Shown here: positions 1-9,708 of the stretch, in pieces
Layout of the letters: each line of letters opens with the position of its first letter
Position numbering within the stretch: the stretch's first letter is position 1
Source: Pirellulales bacterium
GTDB taxonomy: Bacteria; Planctomycetota; Planctomycetia; Pirellulales; JAEUIK01
Assembly: GCA_019745975.1 (NCBI GenBank)
Contig: JAIESQ010000011.1
Span: 1 to 64,000, forward strand
Direction of reading: 5' to 3'
Length of the DNA: 64,000 nt
Translations under genes and position numbers: made by a program
The notes under the pieces: model-generated
Database searches by the model: none
Told to the model about the DNA's origin: nothing
The model's input: only the letters and a program-made list of their open reading frames with translations

Positions 1-53
1 GTCGGAAGTTGTCTTTCATTAACAACTTCAACCCCGCAGGAGGCCTTCTTGTT

Positions 54-3000
54 TCACATGCCATGAATAATCCGGGCCAGCGCGATCGCCAGAATGCCCG
101 GCCAGGCCAGCGGTACTTCTCGGAAAGCATAGAAGTGCCAAGCTTCCTGCCCCAGCACGGCGAGCACCGTGGTCAATAGCGCGACGACCGCCAGCGGCAT
201 GAAGCGCCGCGCCGCTTGCGGCCAGTCGCCCACGCGCCAGGGAAGTTTGGCGAACAACAATCCGTAGAGGATGTTCGTCGCCACCAGTGCCACGCAGGTG
301 GCCACGCTGCGGGCCAGCACACCGTGCTGCGTGGTTGGCTCAACCCACGACCACGCGACCGCGACGAGCCCCAGCGTGCCCGTCAGGAGCGCCGCCTGTT
401 GCAGCGCGGCGCTGAGCGGCATCTGGCGAAGCGCTAGCAAATCAGGCGACTCTGATGAATCGACATTCGCACTGCCAAGCTGCCGGCTGCCACGCGCCAG
501 CATCCCTAACGCAAAGGCCTGCACCACGGCGGCCTGCGCGGCCGACGTGCGCAGCGCCGCTTCGGGACAGACGAGCTCGACCCAGTACACCAGCACGATG
601 TCGATCGCGGCCAGCAGCGACGTGACGACGACAATCCAGGGCGTGGAGGTCGCCGCGTCGCTGGCGAGCCACTCGCGATCGGCGAGATGATCGGGCAGCG
701 GGATACCCGACCGTTTGGCCAGGGCCGCCACGCCTGCGCGGCGGCTCCACAGGTAACTCGCGGCCAGCGTGTAAGCGCCCAAGAGGACTGCGCCAGTCCA
801 AAGCAGGCGGTCGCCCGCCAGATCGAGCGAGTCGACGAGCTGCCCGGCGATCACCAGCCCAAGCGTATAGAGGAAGAAGCCGGCTTCGCGCGCGCGGCGA
901 TCCCACAACAGGGCGGCGCTGCCGATCAAGGTCGCGGCCAACGCCGCGCGGCCGAGCGGTGTGATTGACGGCATCGGCTCACCGAAGTAGTCGCCGACCA
1001 AGGCGATCAACGTCAGCAAGGCTTCGGCCAATAGTGCCAACCAGACGGCTGGGCGATGCGCTCCCAGCCCCCAATCGCTTCCGATCACTTCCCAGGCAGG
1101 CCGCACGCGCTTCAGTTCAATAACGAGCCAAGCGACTACCGGCAGGGCAATTGCCAGCAAGTTCGCGTGGATGAACGCCAGCAACTGGCTACTCCCTGGC
1201 AATGTGTTCCAGTACGCAGTGCGTGGAAACCAGATGCTGGTCATCAGCAGCAACAGGGCCGACGCGGCATACAGATACCAGCGCCGGCACGACCAGGTCG
1301 CTAGGGCGACGGCCACGAGCGCGGCGCTGCCAACACCGGCAGTCGACCACCACGGCTCTTGCGGATCGTTTACAAGAACCGAACGCAGGGCGACGACCAG
1401 CGCGGGCAACAGCGATAGGGTCGCCCACAGCGTGACCGCGCGGCGCCGCGGATCAAGCAGAGTTAGCTGCGAGAGAGAAGCTGTTTCAAAACCCAAGCTG
1501 GGTGCCACTGCTGGCTTGCCCAGCAGTGGAGGGACGGACACGGCACTGCTAGACGAGCTAGCAGTGGCACCCGACGTCGGATCGATGTCGGTTTTGAAAC
1601 TGCTTCTCGTGAAGTACTGCCATGCGGCGGCGATCAAGAGCCACGGCGCGACGCCGCGCGCGGCCAGCAGCACGTGCAAGGCCAAGGCGTCTCCCTGATC
1701 CCAGCGGACCGCCAGCAGGCTGGCCAGCGATCCGCCACACCACAGCGCGACGGCTACCAGCGCGATCGCAATCCGCGCGTCGCGTCCCAGCGCGGCCAGT
1801 GCCAACACCAGCGATGCGGCAACTGCCGCCAGGGCCAGAGGGCTGGCGGCGCTGGGGAGCCAGGTCGCGGGAGAGCGCGGGTCCCAGAAGAGCACTGCCG
1901 TCGCGAATCCTAGCGCACACAGGCACGGCACGAGCGCCACTGCCGCCTGTACGGCCTGCAAGGGGTGAGTTTTGAGCGGTCCGGCGGGCACGGTCGCCAG
2001 ATTCGCAAGCAGCTTCGCCGCATAGTTGCGGAACGTCGCCGAGACCGCGCCGAGCCAGGCCAGTCCATAGACCGCGGCGACCAACGCGTTGAGCTGCGCC
2101 AACTCGGTCCAGAGCGCGGGATCGCGGGCGGCCAGCGCCCCGCCCACGGTGAACGAGTAGGCGATCGTGGCGCTGGTGTTCGTGGCCAGGCCCGCCGCGA
2201 AGGCAAACGCCGCAGAGCGCTCGCGAACCGCGTAGCCGACCAGGACGAGCGAGACGAGCACCGCGGGCAGGCTGAAGTCGAGAGCCCCGCCCATCTGCCG
2301 GAAGACGGCGCTTGGGTCGGGACCAATGATCGGATTCTGCGACAACGCCGTGGCAATGATGTAGATCGAGACCGCGACCAAGGGGGCAGCCCCCAGCACC
2401 AGCGCCAGCGCCGCGACGGGATTGGTCCACGCGGCGAGAGAGCGCTCGTTACCGTTCGAATTGCCGCGAGCGCCGCGGCCCTCCAGAATCAGCCCGGTGG
2501 CGATTACCAAGGCGACGGCAAAAACGATCGCCAGCATGCCGGTCCAATCGACGAGGCCCTGGTCGAGCGGCGTCTGGTGCAAGGCCGCCATCGCGACCTG
2601 GGCGCCCATGGCGACCAGCGGCGTGGCGCAGAGGAACATGAGCGCGGCCGTGACGAGCGACGCGCTCTGATCGGGCGTGAGCTTTTTCAGGAATTGCTGC
2701 AGCCCGGTATTGCTGGCGGCCGGCGTGTCATCGATCGGCCAGCGGAGTCGTTGCCCCAGGCGGGCGATCGTGGCGCGCGACCAGATGCCGATCGATCCGA
2801 CGAGGAAGTACGCGGCCGCCGACCAGCGCAACGCCGAGGCGGCGGCGACTTGAGGCTCCCACCAGGCACCGATGAGCGGCATTAGCGCCGCGCCGGTCGT
2901 TAGCAGACCGAGGATGCGCCAGGAGTTCACGCGCTCCCACAGTCCGGCGATCAGCACGGCGCCGACTGCGATCAGTAGAATCCAAGTGCCGACGCCTTGG

Positions 3001-6000
3001 GCCGGCGCATGCGGGACATCGTTCAATTCAAAGAACGTGACCCGCGGCACGACGCGGCCGTGCGGCAGTTGCTCGACGAATTGCGGCGCACTTTGGGCGA
3101 GCTGTTGCACACCTCGCTCGAGTGCCAACTCTTGAGCAACGCCGGGGAGCGCCGCATAGGCTGCCAGCGCCAGCAGCACTGCGACGATCACACCACAGGC
3201 CAAGTGATCAACGGCCGGCAGTGGCGGATTCAGCAGCCTTGCCGCCGCACTCGCGGCCGACGTGCGTGCAATCGCTGGCACGCGCGAGACAGCCAGGCGC
3301 GCGGCGAGCCAGGCGAAGCACAAGGCGCCCCACGCCAACGCCCAATGTTGCACCATGCGTGGATCGAATAACACAGAAGGGGTTACGTCAAACCAGGCTT
3401 GCTGCGAGGCGACGAGGACAGCGGTGTAAGCCGCGGCGGCAAACAGCGTCGCCTGCCCCGCGGCGAACAGCACCGACGAGCGTCGCAGCGCGGCGGCGGT
3501 CAGCCATACCAGCGCCAGCGCCAGGGCGTGGCAAGCGCGGTGCCCGAACGACGCGGCCGGCGTGAACCAGCCAAACGTTTCGCAGACCAACAAGGCGAGC
3601 GCCGCCTGCGCGGCGAGGAGCGCGGCCGATTCGATCGCCTGGATCACGGCCGCCAGCGGCGCTGGCGAAGCGTCGCCTTCCGAGCCAGCGGCACCAGCCT
3701 TGCGATCGACGACGCGCAGTCCGGCGGCCACCGCGAGCATCGCGATCGCGTGCGCAAGCGCCGCCGCCGTCCAGCCGGTCGCCAGCCCGATGCTGACATC
3801 AGGTAGGTAGACCAACCCTTGCACAATCGCCAAGGCGGCCAAGATCGCCCCGGCCGAGGCGACAACAACCGGCAAACTTTTTGGCAGCAGTTTCAAACCT
3901 GGCGATGAACCGGCGCCGGGCGGCACTGCTAGCTCGTCTAGCAGTGCCGTATCGAACTTTGCACTGCTGGGCAAGCCAGCAGTGGCACCCAAACCAGGGT
4001 TTGAAACTGCTTCTTGTGACGCCGGCAAGCGCGCGAGCGACCGGGCCAGCGCCACGGCCCCGGCGATCGCCCCGATCGAGTAGATCGCGTAGACGTACGT
4101 GGCTCCGTAGGTGTCTCCCACGACGCGGAAACCGAACGCGGTCACCAACAGCAAGCTCGCCGCGGCCAGTGCGGCGGCGATGGCCACGAAGTAGCCGGCC
4201 AGCTCGTGGCGCCGCCGCCAACTGCAGAGCGCGGCCAATCCGCCGTAGAGGACCGCCGGCACGGCCAGCGCGTTGCCGGTCACGGCCGACGCGAGCGCTC
4301 GTAGCGCCGCGTTCTGCGAAGGAGTCAACCAGTCGAGATCTCCGCGAACGACGTGGACACCAAACAGGTAGCCGATGGTCAACGCGACCGCGGCCGGCAC
4401 ATGCGCGGCCGGCATCGCATACACCTGCGCCACGAACGAGAGCACGACAAAGATGATCGCGGCCACGACGATCAGCATCGCCGGTTGCGGCCAGGCGAGC
4501 GCCGCGCCGCCGAGCATGACCCCCATGCCGACCAGCGCGATCGAGGTGCCGGCGGTTCGCAGTCCGGTGAATTCCGATTGGGCCAGCCGTCGCCAGAGGA
4601 ACAGCCCGCTAGCTAGCGCCGGCACCCCGGCCAACGTCACCAGCGGCGCGAGTCGTTCGAGCGTGTCGGCGGCCGAACCGGAGAGCGCCAACAGCAGGCC
4701 ACACGGCGCTGCCGCCGCAAAGGCGGTGATGCCCAGGATGCGAAGCAGCGCATTAATGTCCGCTTCGCTAAGCTCGGTCAGCTTGCGCATTCGGCCCAAC
4801 AGCCAGGCGACCGCGCCGCCGTGGCACGCCAGCGCCGCACCGGCCACCGCGTACAGCGGCAGGCCGGTCGACTCGGGAGTCACGAAGCGTTTGACGAACA
4901 ACTGCAAGATCGAAGGGCCAAGCACTCCGGCGACGAGCGCCGCCGCCGATCCGGCGACCAGCAGCCGGCCCGCGAAGAAGACCAGCGTGCTGAAGAGCGC
5001 CACCGATACCACTTCACCGGCGATCACCTCGGGCGAAGTTGTCGCGCTCTGGCGGGTGACCGCCGCGACGGAGAGGAAATTGAGCGGCACCAGCAGGGTG
5101 GCGATCACCAACACGCCGCGGCTGGTAGTGGGGAGTTTCCACTTTCGCGACGTGTAATAACCCAAGCCAAACAGCGCGGCCACGATGCCATTGAACAGGC
5201 CGAAACGGAGTAAGTCGCGCTCGGCGATTTGCGACCAGAAGCTGATCACCAGGGCAATTGAGCAGCCGACAATCAACAGACCGCCGACAAGCTCGCCCCA
5301 GCGGACGTTCTTTTCTTCCATGAACGCTGCCAAGAGATCGCCGAGACGGGCGCGCGGCGTGGGCGGGGCGGGAGCGGGCTGGGCGTCTGGCTGGAGACCG
5401 GTGGGCGCGATGGCGACTTCCGATTCCGCGCTGGGCACGCGAGCGCTTGTGCCGGTCAGCGCGGCCGCGGCCTGCTCGAATGGCGACGACGGGGCCGACT
5501 CTGGGCGTGCTGTGGGGAGTCGCGGCGGTACGCGTCGCGCCGGCGGCGCGCCGGGGCGCGGCGCGGCTGGTTCGACCGTGGGCCGTAGTGGTGTCGACTG
5601 CGTGCCGCGCGCCTGTGTCCGCTCGGCGACAAATTCCGTCAGCGGACTTGGCTCCGCGGCCGGATCGACAGCGCCCAGGCCGGCCAACTCGGTCTGCAGA
5701 CTGGCCAGCAGCCGGCCACTGATTTCCGGCGCTAGTTGGCCGGCGCGCTGGAGCGCTTCGATTTGGCTAACCAGTGATTGCAATGCGCGGCGCTGGTCTC
5801 CTCCTTGAATCGCATGCGGCGCGCACACCAGGCAGGTGCCGCCGACAAGTTGGGAGCCGCACCGCGGGCAGAACGTCGCTTGCTGAACGTACCTCGCTCG
5901 CGGCAGTTCGCGCTGGAGCTGGCGCTGCTTGAGGCGATCGAAAATGACGACCGCCACGAGCGCCACGAGAAACAACGGGCAGAGCAGCGCGAAGTACTCC

Positions 6001-6002
6001 AT
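54..6002 (-). CDS. Giant zinc-ribbon polytopic membrane protein, function unknown
   Basis: About 1982 residues. An N-terminal membrane segment (residues 4-22) is followed by a four-cysteine zinc ribbon (C45, C48, C57, C60), a Pro/Ala-rich linker (about 110-215), and then an almost continuous hydrophobic region from about 225 to the end with several dozen predicted membrane spans. No catalytic motif is recognisable; the layout resembles very large uncharacterised planctomycete membrane proteins. Two copies of a 130-bp repeat are translated within it, at about residues 664-707 and 1466-1509, in opposite orientations, and neither breaks the frame. Both inserted peptides are Ala/Ser/Leu-rich with Pro and Gly and probably form loops between spans. 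The start is ATG at 6000-6002; no strong ribosome binding site is visible. It stands alone, with the acyl-CoA ligase upstream on the same strand. The frame is certain; function is unknown. Confidence 0.85.
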   Translation of the reverse strand: MEYFALLCPLFLVALVAVVIFDRLKQRQLQRELPRARYVQQATFCPRCGSQLVGGTCLVCAPHAIQGGDQRRALQSLVSQIEALQRAGQLAPEISGRLLASLQTELAGLGAVDPAAEPSPLTEFVAERTQARGTQSTPLRPTVEPAAPRPGAPPARRVPPRLPTARPESAPSSPFEQAAAALTGTSARVPSAESEVAIAPTGLQPDAQPAPAPPTPRARLGDLLAAFMEEKNVRWGELVGGLLIVGCSIALVISFWSQIAERDLLRFGLFNGIVAALFGLGYYTSRKWKLPTTSRGVLVIATLLVPLNFLSVAAVTRQSATTSPEVIAGEVVSVALFSTLVFFAGRLLVAGSAAALVAGVLGPSILQLFVKRFVTPESTGLPLYAVAGAALACHGGAVAWLLGRMRKLTELSEADINALLRILGITAFAAAAPCGLLLALSGSAADTLERLAPLVTLAGVPALASGLFLWRRLAQSEFTGLRTAGTSIALVGMGVMLGGAALAWPQPAMLIVVAAIIFVVLSFVAQVYAMPAAHVPAAVALTIGYLFGVHVVRGDLDWLTPSQNAALRALASAVTGNALAVPAVLYGGLAALCSWRRRHELAGYFVAIAAALAAASLLLVTAFGFRVVGDTYGATYVYAIYSIGAIAGAVALARSLARLPASQEAVSNPGLGATAGLPSSAKFDTALLDELAVPPGAGSSPGLKLLPKSLPVVVASAGAILAALAIVQGLVYLPDVSIGLATGWTAAALAHAIAMLAVAAGLRVVDRKAGAAGSEGDASPAPLAAVIQAIESAALLAAQAALALLVCETFGWFTPAASFGHRACHALALALVWLTAAALRRSSVLFAAGQATLFAAAAYTAVLVASQQAWFDVTPSVLFDPRMVQHWALAWGALCFAWLAARLAVSRVPAIARTSAASAAARLLNPPLPAVDHLACGVIVAVLLALAAYAALPGVAQELALERGVQQLAQSAPQFVEQLPHGRVVPRVTFFELNDVPHAPAQGVGTWILLIAVGAVLIAGLWERVNSWRILGLLTTGAALMPLIGAWWEPQVAAASALRWSAAAYFLVGSIGIWSRATIARLGQRLRWPIDDTPAASNTGLQQFLKKLTPDQSASLVTAALMFLCATPLVAMGAQVAMAALHQTPLDQGLVDWTGMLAIVFAVALVIATGLILEGRGARGNSNGNERSLAAWTNPVAALALVLGAAPLVAVSIYIIATALSQNPIIGPDPSAVFRQMGGALDFSLPAVLVSLVLVGYAVRERSAAFAFAAGLATNTSATIAYSFTVGGALAARDPALWTELAQLNALVAAVYGLAWLGAVSATFRNYAAKLLANLATVPAGPLKTHPLQAVQAAVALVPCLCALGFATAVLFWDPRSPATWLPSAASPLALAAVAASLVLALAALGRDARIAIALVAVALWCGGSLASLLAVRWDQGDALALHVLLAARGVAPWLLIAAAWQYFTRSSFKTDIDPTSGATASSSSSAVSVPPLLGKPAVAPSLGFETASLSQLTLLDPRRRAVTLWATLSLLPALVVALRSVLVNDPQEPWWSTAGVGSAALVAVALATWSCRRWYLYAASALLLLMTSIWFPRTAYWNTLPGSSQLLAFIHANLLAIALPVVAWLVIELKRVRPAWEVIGSDWGLGAHRPAVWLALLAEALLTLIALVGDYFGEPMPSITPLGRAALAATLIGSAALLWDRRAREAGFFLYTLGLVIAGQLVDSLDLAGDRLLWTGAVLLGAYTLAASYLWSRRAGVAALAKRSGIPLPDHLADREWLASDAATSTPWIVVVTSLLAAIDIVLVYWVELVCPEAALRTSAAQAAVVQAFALGMLARGSRQLGSANVDSSESPDLLALRQMPLSAALQQAALLTGTLGLVAVAWSWVEPTTQHGVLARSVATCVALVATNILYGLLFAKLPWRVGDWPQAARRFMPLAVVALLTTVLAVLGQEAWHFYAFREVPLAWPGILAIALARIIHGM
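1477..1606. repeat. 130-bp structured repeat, copy A (inside coding sequence)
   Basis: The ends are a 17-bp inverted repeat with one mismatch (GAAGCTGTTTCAAAACC against GGTTTTGAAACTGCTTC). Inside are two hairpins with 9-bp stems: CACTGCTGG-cttgc-CCAGCAGTG and CACTGCTAG-acgag-CTAGCAGTG. GGGTGCC/GGCACCC can enclose both, giving a cloverleaf-like fold. It aligns without gaps to copies B and C, which have exactly the same length. It lies within the giant membrane protein gene and is read there in antisense relative to copy B. Confidence 0.9.
3884..4013. repeat. 130-bp structured repeat, copy B (inside coding sequence)
   Basis: This is the reverse complement of the copy A orientation, the same length, with both internal hairpins intact. 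The outer arms pair through GCAGTTTCAAACC/GGTTTGAAACTGC and extend into CCTGG/CCAGG. It is translated in the giant membrane protein in the sense orientation, adding peptides such as GATAGLPSSAKFDTALLDEL. By hand count it is about 85% identical to copy C (111 of 130 positions). Confidence 0.9.
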
Positions 6003-6324
6003 GGCAGCTCAAGCCCATCCAGTACGCCAAGGGGACGTTTGCCTTGTCGAGCACAACGGGCGAGATGCCATCACCGTGCGCAGCCGCGCAAGGGACAGGC
6101 TTTTCGGCCGTTATTACCAACTCGACAAACATACCGCGACCAGGTGCTGGCCGCGCCAACCGTTGCGTACCGGTAGCGGATTGCCGGTCTGTTACTACCT
6201 GGACCGACGCCGCTAGATGGCATTCGCCGCGGTGAGCTCGATCTTGGGAGAGGCGTGCTGGAGAGGCATGCCGGCAGTAGCGATTCTCCGGCCTATTGGG
6301 CAGCGCCGGCGACCCGCGCCGCAA
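6003..6324. other. Intergenic region between membrane protein and acyl-CoA ligase
   Basis: This stretch of about 320 bases separates the stop of the acyl-CoA ligase gene from the start of the giant membrane protein gene, both on the minus strand. It must hold the promoter of the latter. I see no convincing promoter boxes, terminator hairpin or repeat in it. Confidence 0.5.
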
Positions 6325-7887
6325 TTAGTTGATATTTCGCTCGCGACCTTCCCAGAACGGTTTGCGCAGCTCGCGCTTGAGGATTTTGCCGACCGGGCTC
6401 TTGGGCAGCTCGGCGCTTGAGAAACTGATGCTCTTAGGGCACTTGTAGTTGGCGACCAAGGCGTGGCAATGATGCATGAGCTCTTCGTCGGTGGTTTGCT
6501 TGCCAGGCTTGAGGAACACCACGGCGTGGACCGCTTCGCCCCACTGGTCGTCGGGCACGCCGATCACGGCCGCCTCGAAAACGGCGGGGTGCTCGTGCAG
6601 GGCCGCTTCGACCTCGACCGAATAAACGTTCTCGCCGCCGGTGACGATCATGTCCTTGGTGCGATCGACCAGATAGAGGTAGCCGTCGGTGTCGATGTAG
6701 CCAGCGTCACCGGTGTGCATCCAGCCCCCGCGCAGCGCTTGGGCAGTCGCTTCGGGCTGTTTCCAATAACCCTTCATGACCATCGGTCCGCGGGCGCAGA
6801 TTTCGCCGACCTCGCCCGGCGGCAGCGGCTTGTCGTCTTCGTCGACGACGCGCACTTCGGCTGTGTAGATCGGGATGCCGGCTGAGCGCAACCGCTTGAG
6901 CTCCTCGGGCGTGCCGTCGAGCTTGTGATCCTCGGGGGGGAGCATCGAGCACAGCGGCGAGAGCTCGGTCATGCCGTAGCCTTGAATGAACTCGCACTTG
7001 AGCTCAGCCAGTGCCTGGCGCAACAGCGCCAACGGGATCGGCGCCGCGCCGTACGACACCTTGCGCACGCTGGAGAGGTCGCGCTTTTTGAAGTCAGGAT
7101 GGTTCAACAGCATGTTGATCATCGTGGGGATCGCCAACAGCAGGCTGACGCGATACCTCTCCACGGCCTCGAGCACTTTGCCTGGCTCGAAGTAGGGAAT
7201 GAACGCGTGCTTGGCGCCGATCATCGTCAGGCCGAAGGTGCCCGAGCAGTCGGCCAGGTGAAACATCGGCGCGCAGTGCAGGTAGACGTCGCGCGGCGAG
7301 CCGTGGTCGGCCATGATCGTGTTCTGGGCGTTGGCCATGATGTTGTCGTGGGTGAGCATGACCCCCTTGGCGCGGCCGGTGGTGCCGCCGGTGTAGAAGA
7401 TGCCGGCCACGTCATCGCCGCCGCGGCCGGCGTCGTCGATCCCGTCCGCATCGGCCAACACTTGCTCGTAACCCAACAAGCGCTCGGGCGGGTTGCCCGG
7501 CCCCGCGAAAACCACGTGCCGCACCGTGTGCAGCTTGCCCTCGAAGGCCGGGAGCATCAGCGAGAAGGTGTCGTCGACGACGAGGACTTTGGCCTCGGAT
7601 TCGTTGAGCTGAAAGATGAGCTCGGGGGGCGCCAGGCGGATGTTGAGCGGCACGGCCACACCGCCGGCCCAAAACGTGGCGTAAAACAGCTCCAAATAAC
7701 GATGACCGTTGAGCATCAGGATGGCGACCTTGTCATCGTCGCCAATGCCCAGGTTGCGCAACACGCCAGCCAGCCGCATGACGCGGTCGCCGAATTGGCG
7801 ATAGGTCATCTGCAGCGGATCGTCCAACACGGCGATCTGGTCGCTATAGAGCGTCAGTGCGCGGCGCAAGGTCTGGGTTACTTGCAT
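6325..7887 (-). CDS. Acyl-CoA ligase (AMP-forming), FadD-like
   Basis: 520 residues, normal for the ANL adenylating superfamily, which activates a carboxylic acid as acyl-AMP and transfers it to CoA. Visible motifs are the phosphate-binding loop YTGGTTGRAKG (about residue 163), GYGMTE (A5), HTGDAGYIDTDGYLYLVDR with the ATP-ribose aspartate and the hinge DR (A7/A8), and PKSPVGKILKREL with the catalytic C-terminal lysine (A10). The start is ATG at 7885-7887, preceded by a GGGGGGAAG ribosome binding site; a longer reading from 7920 lacks one. It is divergent from nth. The substrate is most likely a medium- or long-chain fatty acid, but aryl acids cannot be excluded. It is cytosolic or peripheral to the membrane. 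Confidence 0.93.
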   Translation of the reverse strand: MQVTQTLRRALTLYSDQIAVLDDPLQMTYRQFGDRVMRLAGVLRNLGIGDDDKVAILMLNGHRYLELFYATFWAGGVAVPLNIRLAPPELIFQLNESEAKVLVVDDTFSLMLPAFEGKLHTVRHVVFAGPGNPPERLLGYEQVLADADGIDDAGRGGDDVAGIFYTGGTTGRAKGVMLTHDNIMANAQNTIMADHGSPRDVYLHCAPMFHLADCSGTFGLTMIGAKHAFIPYFEPGKVLEAVERYRVSLLLAIPTMINMLLNHPDFKKRDLSSVRKVSYGAAPIPLALLRQALAELKCEFIQGYGMTELSPLCSMLPPEDHKLDGTPEELKRLRSAGIPIYTAEVRVVDEDDKPLPPGEVGEICARGPMVMKGYWKQPEATAQALRGGWMHTGDAGYIDTDGYLYLVDRTKDMIVTGGENVYSVEVEAALHEHPAVFEAAVIGVPDDQWGEAVHAVVFLKPGKQTTDEELMHHCHALVANYKCPKSISFSSAELPKSPVGKILKRELRKPFWEGRERNIN

Positions 7888-8034
7888 CACACTTCCCCCC
7901 CGCATCGATTGGGCCGGCAAAGCTACAACCTCGCGCGCCGGACGACTGAGTAGCGTCGCGCACTGCCGACAAGTGGCCGTGATTGTCGCACACTAGAGCG
8001 CGGAATCAAGCAAGGTCCGTCGCACACACCCAGA

Positions 8035-8149
8035 AGTACTGCAAAGTCAAAATGCGAGGGGGACAGGTACATATTTTCGGTCGACGCGAGTTGACAAGGA
8101 ATGACTTTGGCGAGCCGAAAAATGTACCAGTCCCCGACTTTGCAGTACT
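8035..8149. repeat. GGGGACAGGTAC near-palindrome, copy R1
   Basis: This 115-bp near-palindrome has perfect 14-bp arms AGTACTGCAAAGTC/GACTTTGCAGTACT and inner arms GGGGGACAGGTACAT.TTTTCGG / CCGAAAAATGTACCAGTCCCC. It lies in the 380-bp gap between the divergent acyl-CoA ligase and nth genes. The rest of that gap shows no clear signal. Copies R2 (17582-17889) and R3 (48837-48914) also sit between divergent genes. The structure resembles REP/BIME elements, which are mobilised in trans by REP-associated tyrosine transposases; none is present here. Confidence 0.88.
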
Positions 8150-8269
8150 CTCGGGCGCGGGCTGCGCTGCCTTGACACTGGCCCCCCGCACCGTTGACAA
8201 TCGACCGGCGACGTCGCACGTCTGCGCGTCGGCCTTGCTTCCCCCTCACTCGGTTCTTCAAGGCTGCGG

Positions 8270-9121
8270 ATGACCCGCGCTGTCGACGCCCAACGCCACG
8301 CCAGCCGCGTCGCCGAGTTGCTGCGCAAGGCCTATCCCGAGGCGCAGTGCGCGCTGGTGCACCGCTCGCCGCTCGAGCTGTTGGTGGCCACGATCTTGTC
8401 GGCCCAGTGCACCGACCAGCGCGTGAACCTGGTCACGCCGGCGCTATTCAAGAAGTATCGCAGCGCCGCCGCGTTTGCCGCGTCGCCGCCGGGCGTGCTG
8501 GAGAAAGAGATTCAGAGCACCGGCTTTTTCAACGCCAAGGCCAAGAGTATTCGCGCATGCTGCCGGCAGCTCGCCGAAGATCATGGCGGGCAGGTTCCCC
8601 GGGAACTCGACACGCTCGTCAAACTCCCCGGTGTAGGGCGCAAGACGGCCAACGTGGTGCTCGGCACGGCCTATGGCATCGCGTCGGGAGTGGTCGTCGA
8701 CACGCACGTGGCCCGTTTGAGCTACCGCCTGGGGCTGACGAAGCACAAAGACCCCGTCAAGATCGAGCAAGACTTGATGGCGCTGTTGCCGGCAACGGAG
8801 TGGGTCGACTTCAGCCACCGCCTGATTCATCACGGCCGACAGATTTGCATCGCGCGCAAGCCAAAGTGCGAAGTGTGCCCGCTGCTGGCCGAATGCCCGC
8901 AGCACGGCGTCGTTTTGACCGCTGGCGGAAACAAGCCGGGGCGCGCGAAGGGATCGCAGGCTGCCACGCGATCCAAGGCCGCAGCAACGAAGCCCCGCTC
9001 CGCCGCCGCGAAAGGTGCACTCGCCGCAGCCCGCAACGGCGCGCCCAAGAAATCCGCCCAGTCGTCGGCAGCGAAAGCCAAAGTCAAGCCGAAACCCCAG
9101 ACGAGGTCCGCGCGACCATGA
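8270..9121 (+). CDS. nth: Endonuclease III, with a basic C-terminal tail
   Basis: A DNA glycosylase/AP lyase for oxidised pyrimidines in base excision repair. The helix-hairpin-helix LPGVGRKTANVVL carries the catalytic lysine, and VDTHVAR carries the catalytic aspartate. The 4Fe-4S loop is intact as C-x6-C-x2-C-x5-C (CIARKPKCEVCPLLAEC). The fold ends near residue 212, the usual length for Nth. A further roughly 70 residues made almost only of Ala, Lys, Ser, Pro and Arg follow, resembling histone H1-type tails that bind DNA without sequence preference. The stop overlaps the dcd start (ATGA), so the two genes are probably co-transcribed and translationally coupled. Confidence 0.95.
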   Translation: MTRAVDAQRHASRVAELLRKAYPEAQCALVHRSPLELLVATILSAQCTDQRVNLVTPALFKKYRSAAAFAASPPGVLEKEIQSTGFFNAKAKSIRACCRQLAEDHGGQVPRELDTLVKLPGVGRKTANVVLGTAYGIASGVVVDTHVARLSYRLGLTKHKDPVKIEQDLMALLPATEWVDFSHRLIHHGRQICIARKPKCEVCPLLAECPQHGVVLTAGGNKPGRAKGSQAATRSKAAATKPRSAAAKGALAAARNGAPKKSAQSSAAKAKVKPKPQTRSARP

Positions 9122-9690
9122 TCCTCTCCGGCCACGAGATTCGCCGTCATCTCGGCACGAAGATCAAGATCGAGCCGTTCGACGAGGCGAACCTCAACCC
9201 CAACAGCTACAACCTCACGCTGCACAACGAGCTGATGACCTACGAAGAGGTCGTGCTCGACATGCGCAAGGCCAACCGCGTGCGCCGGCTGGTGATCCCC
9301 GACGAGGGATTGGTCCTCAGCCCCAATCAGCTTTATCTTGCCCGCACGGTCGAGCGGACGGAGACGCATGGGTTCGTGCCGATGATCGAGGGGCGCTCGT
9401 CGATCGGGCGGCTCGGGCTGTTCGTGCACATCACGGCCGGCTTCGGCGACGTCGGCTTTTGCGGCTTCTGGACTCTGGAAATGTTCGCCGTGCAGCCGAT
9501 CCGCATCTATCCCGGCGTGCCGATCTGCCAGGTGATCTACCACGAGATCTCGGGCGAAGTGACCGAGTACGCGAGCAAGTACCAGGACAACCGCGACATT
9601 CAGCCGAGCCTGTTGTTCCAGGAGCTCAACCCCGACGGCGAGAAGGACCCGCAACTGTCGCTGTTCGGCTTCGAGCGCTCGCATCGGTAG
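9118..9690 (+). CDS. dcd: dCTP deaminase
   Basis: 190 residues, the standard size for Dcd. The enzyme deaminates dCTP to dUTP (some members also hydrolyse it to dUMP), feeding thymidylate synthesis. The family signature GRSSIGRLGLFVH and the downstream WTLEM, carrying the catalytic glutamate, are present, as is the C-terminal YQDN segment. The ATG at 9118 overlaps the nth stop by ATGA. The frame is open far upstream (to 8194), but that part runs antisense-like across nth in another frame and has no start signal, so the start at 9118 is preferred. Confidence 0.93.
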   Translation: MILSGHEIRRHLGTKIKIEPFDEANLNPNSYNLTLHNELMTYEEVVLDMRKANRVRRLVIPDEGLVLSPNQLYLARTVERTETHGFVPMIEGRSSIGRLGLFVHITAGFGDVGFCGFWTLEMFAVQPIRIYPGVPICQVIYHEISGEVTEYASKYQDNRDIQPSLLFQELNPDGEKDPQLSLFGFERSHR

Positions 9691-9708
9691 CGAACGGGCA
9701 GTCCTCTG

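Noticed and set aside
6925-7953. Plus-strand open frame across the acyl-CoA ligase gene
   Set aside because: Antisense shadow of a clear ANL enzyme; no ribosome binding site or motif.
8194-9117. N-terminal extension of dcd in the same frame
   Set aside because: It overlaps nth entirely, shows no domain, and the ATG at 9118 gives the standard Dcd length with ATGA coupling.
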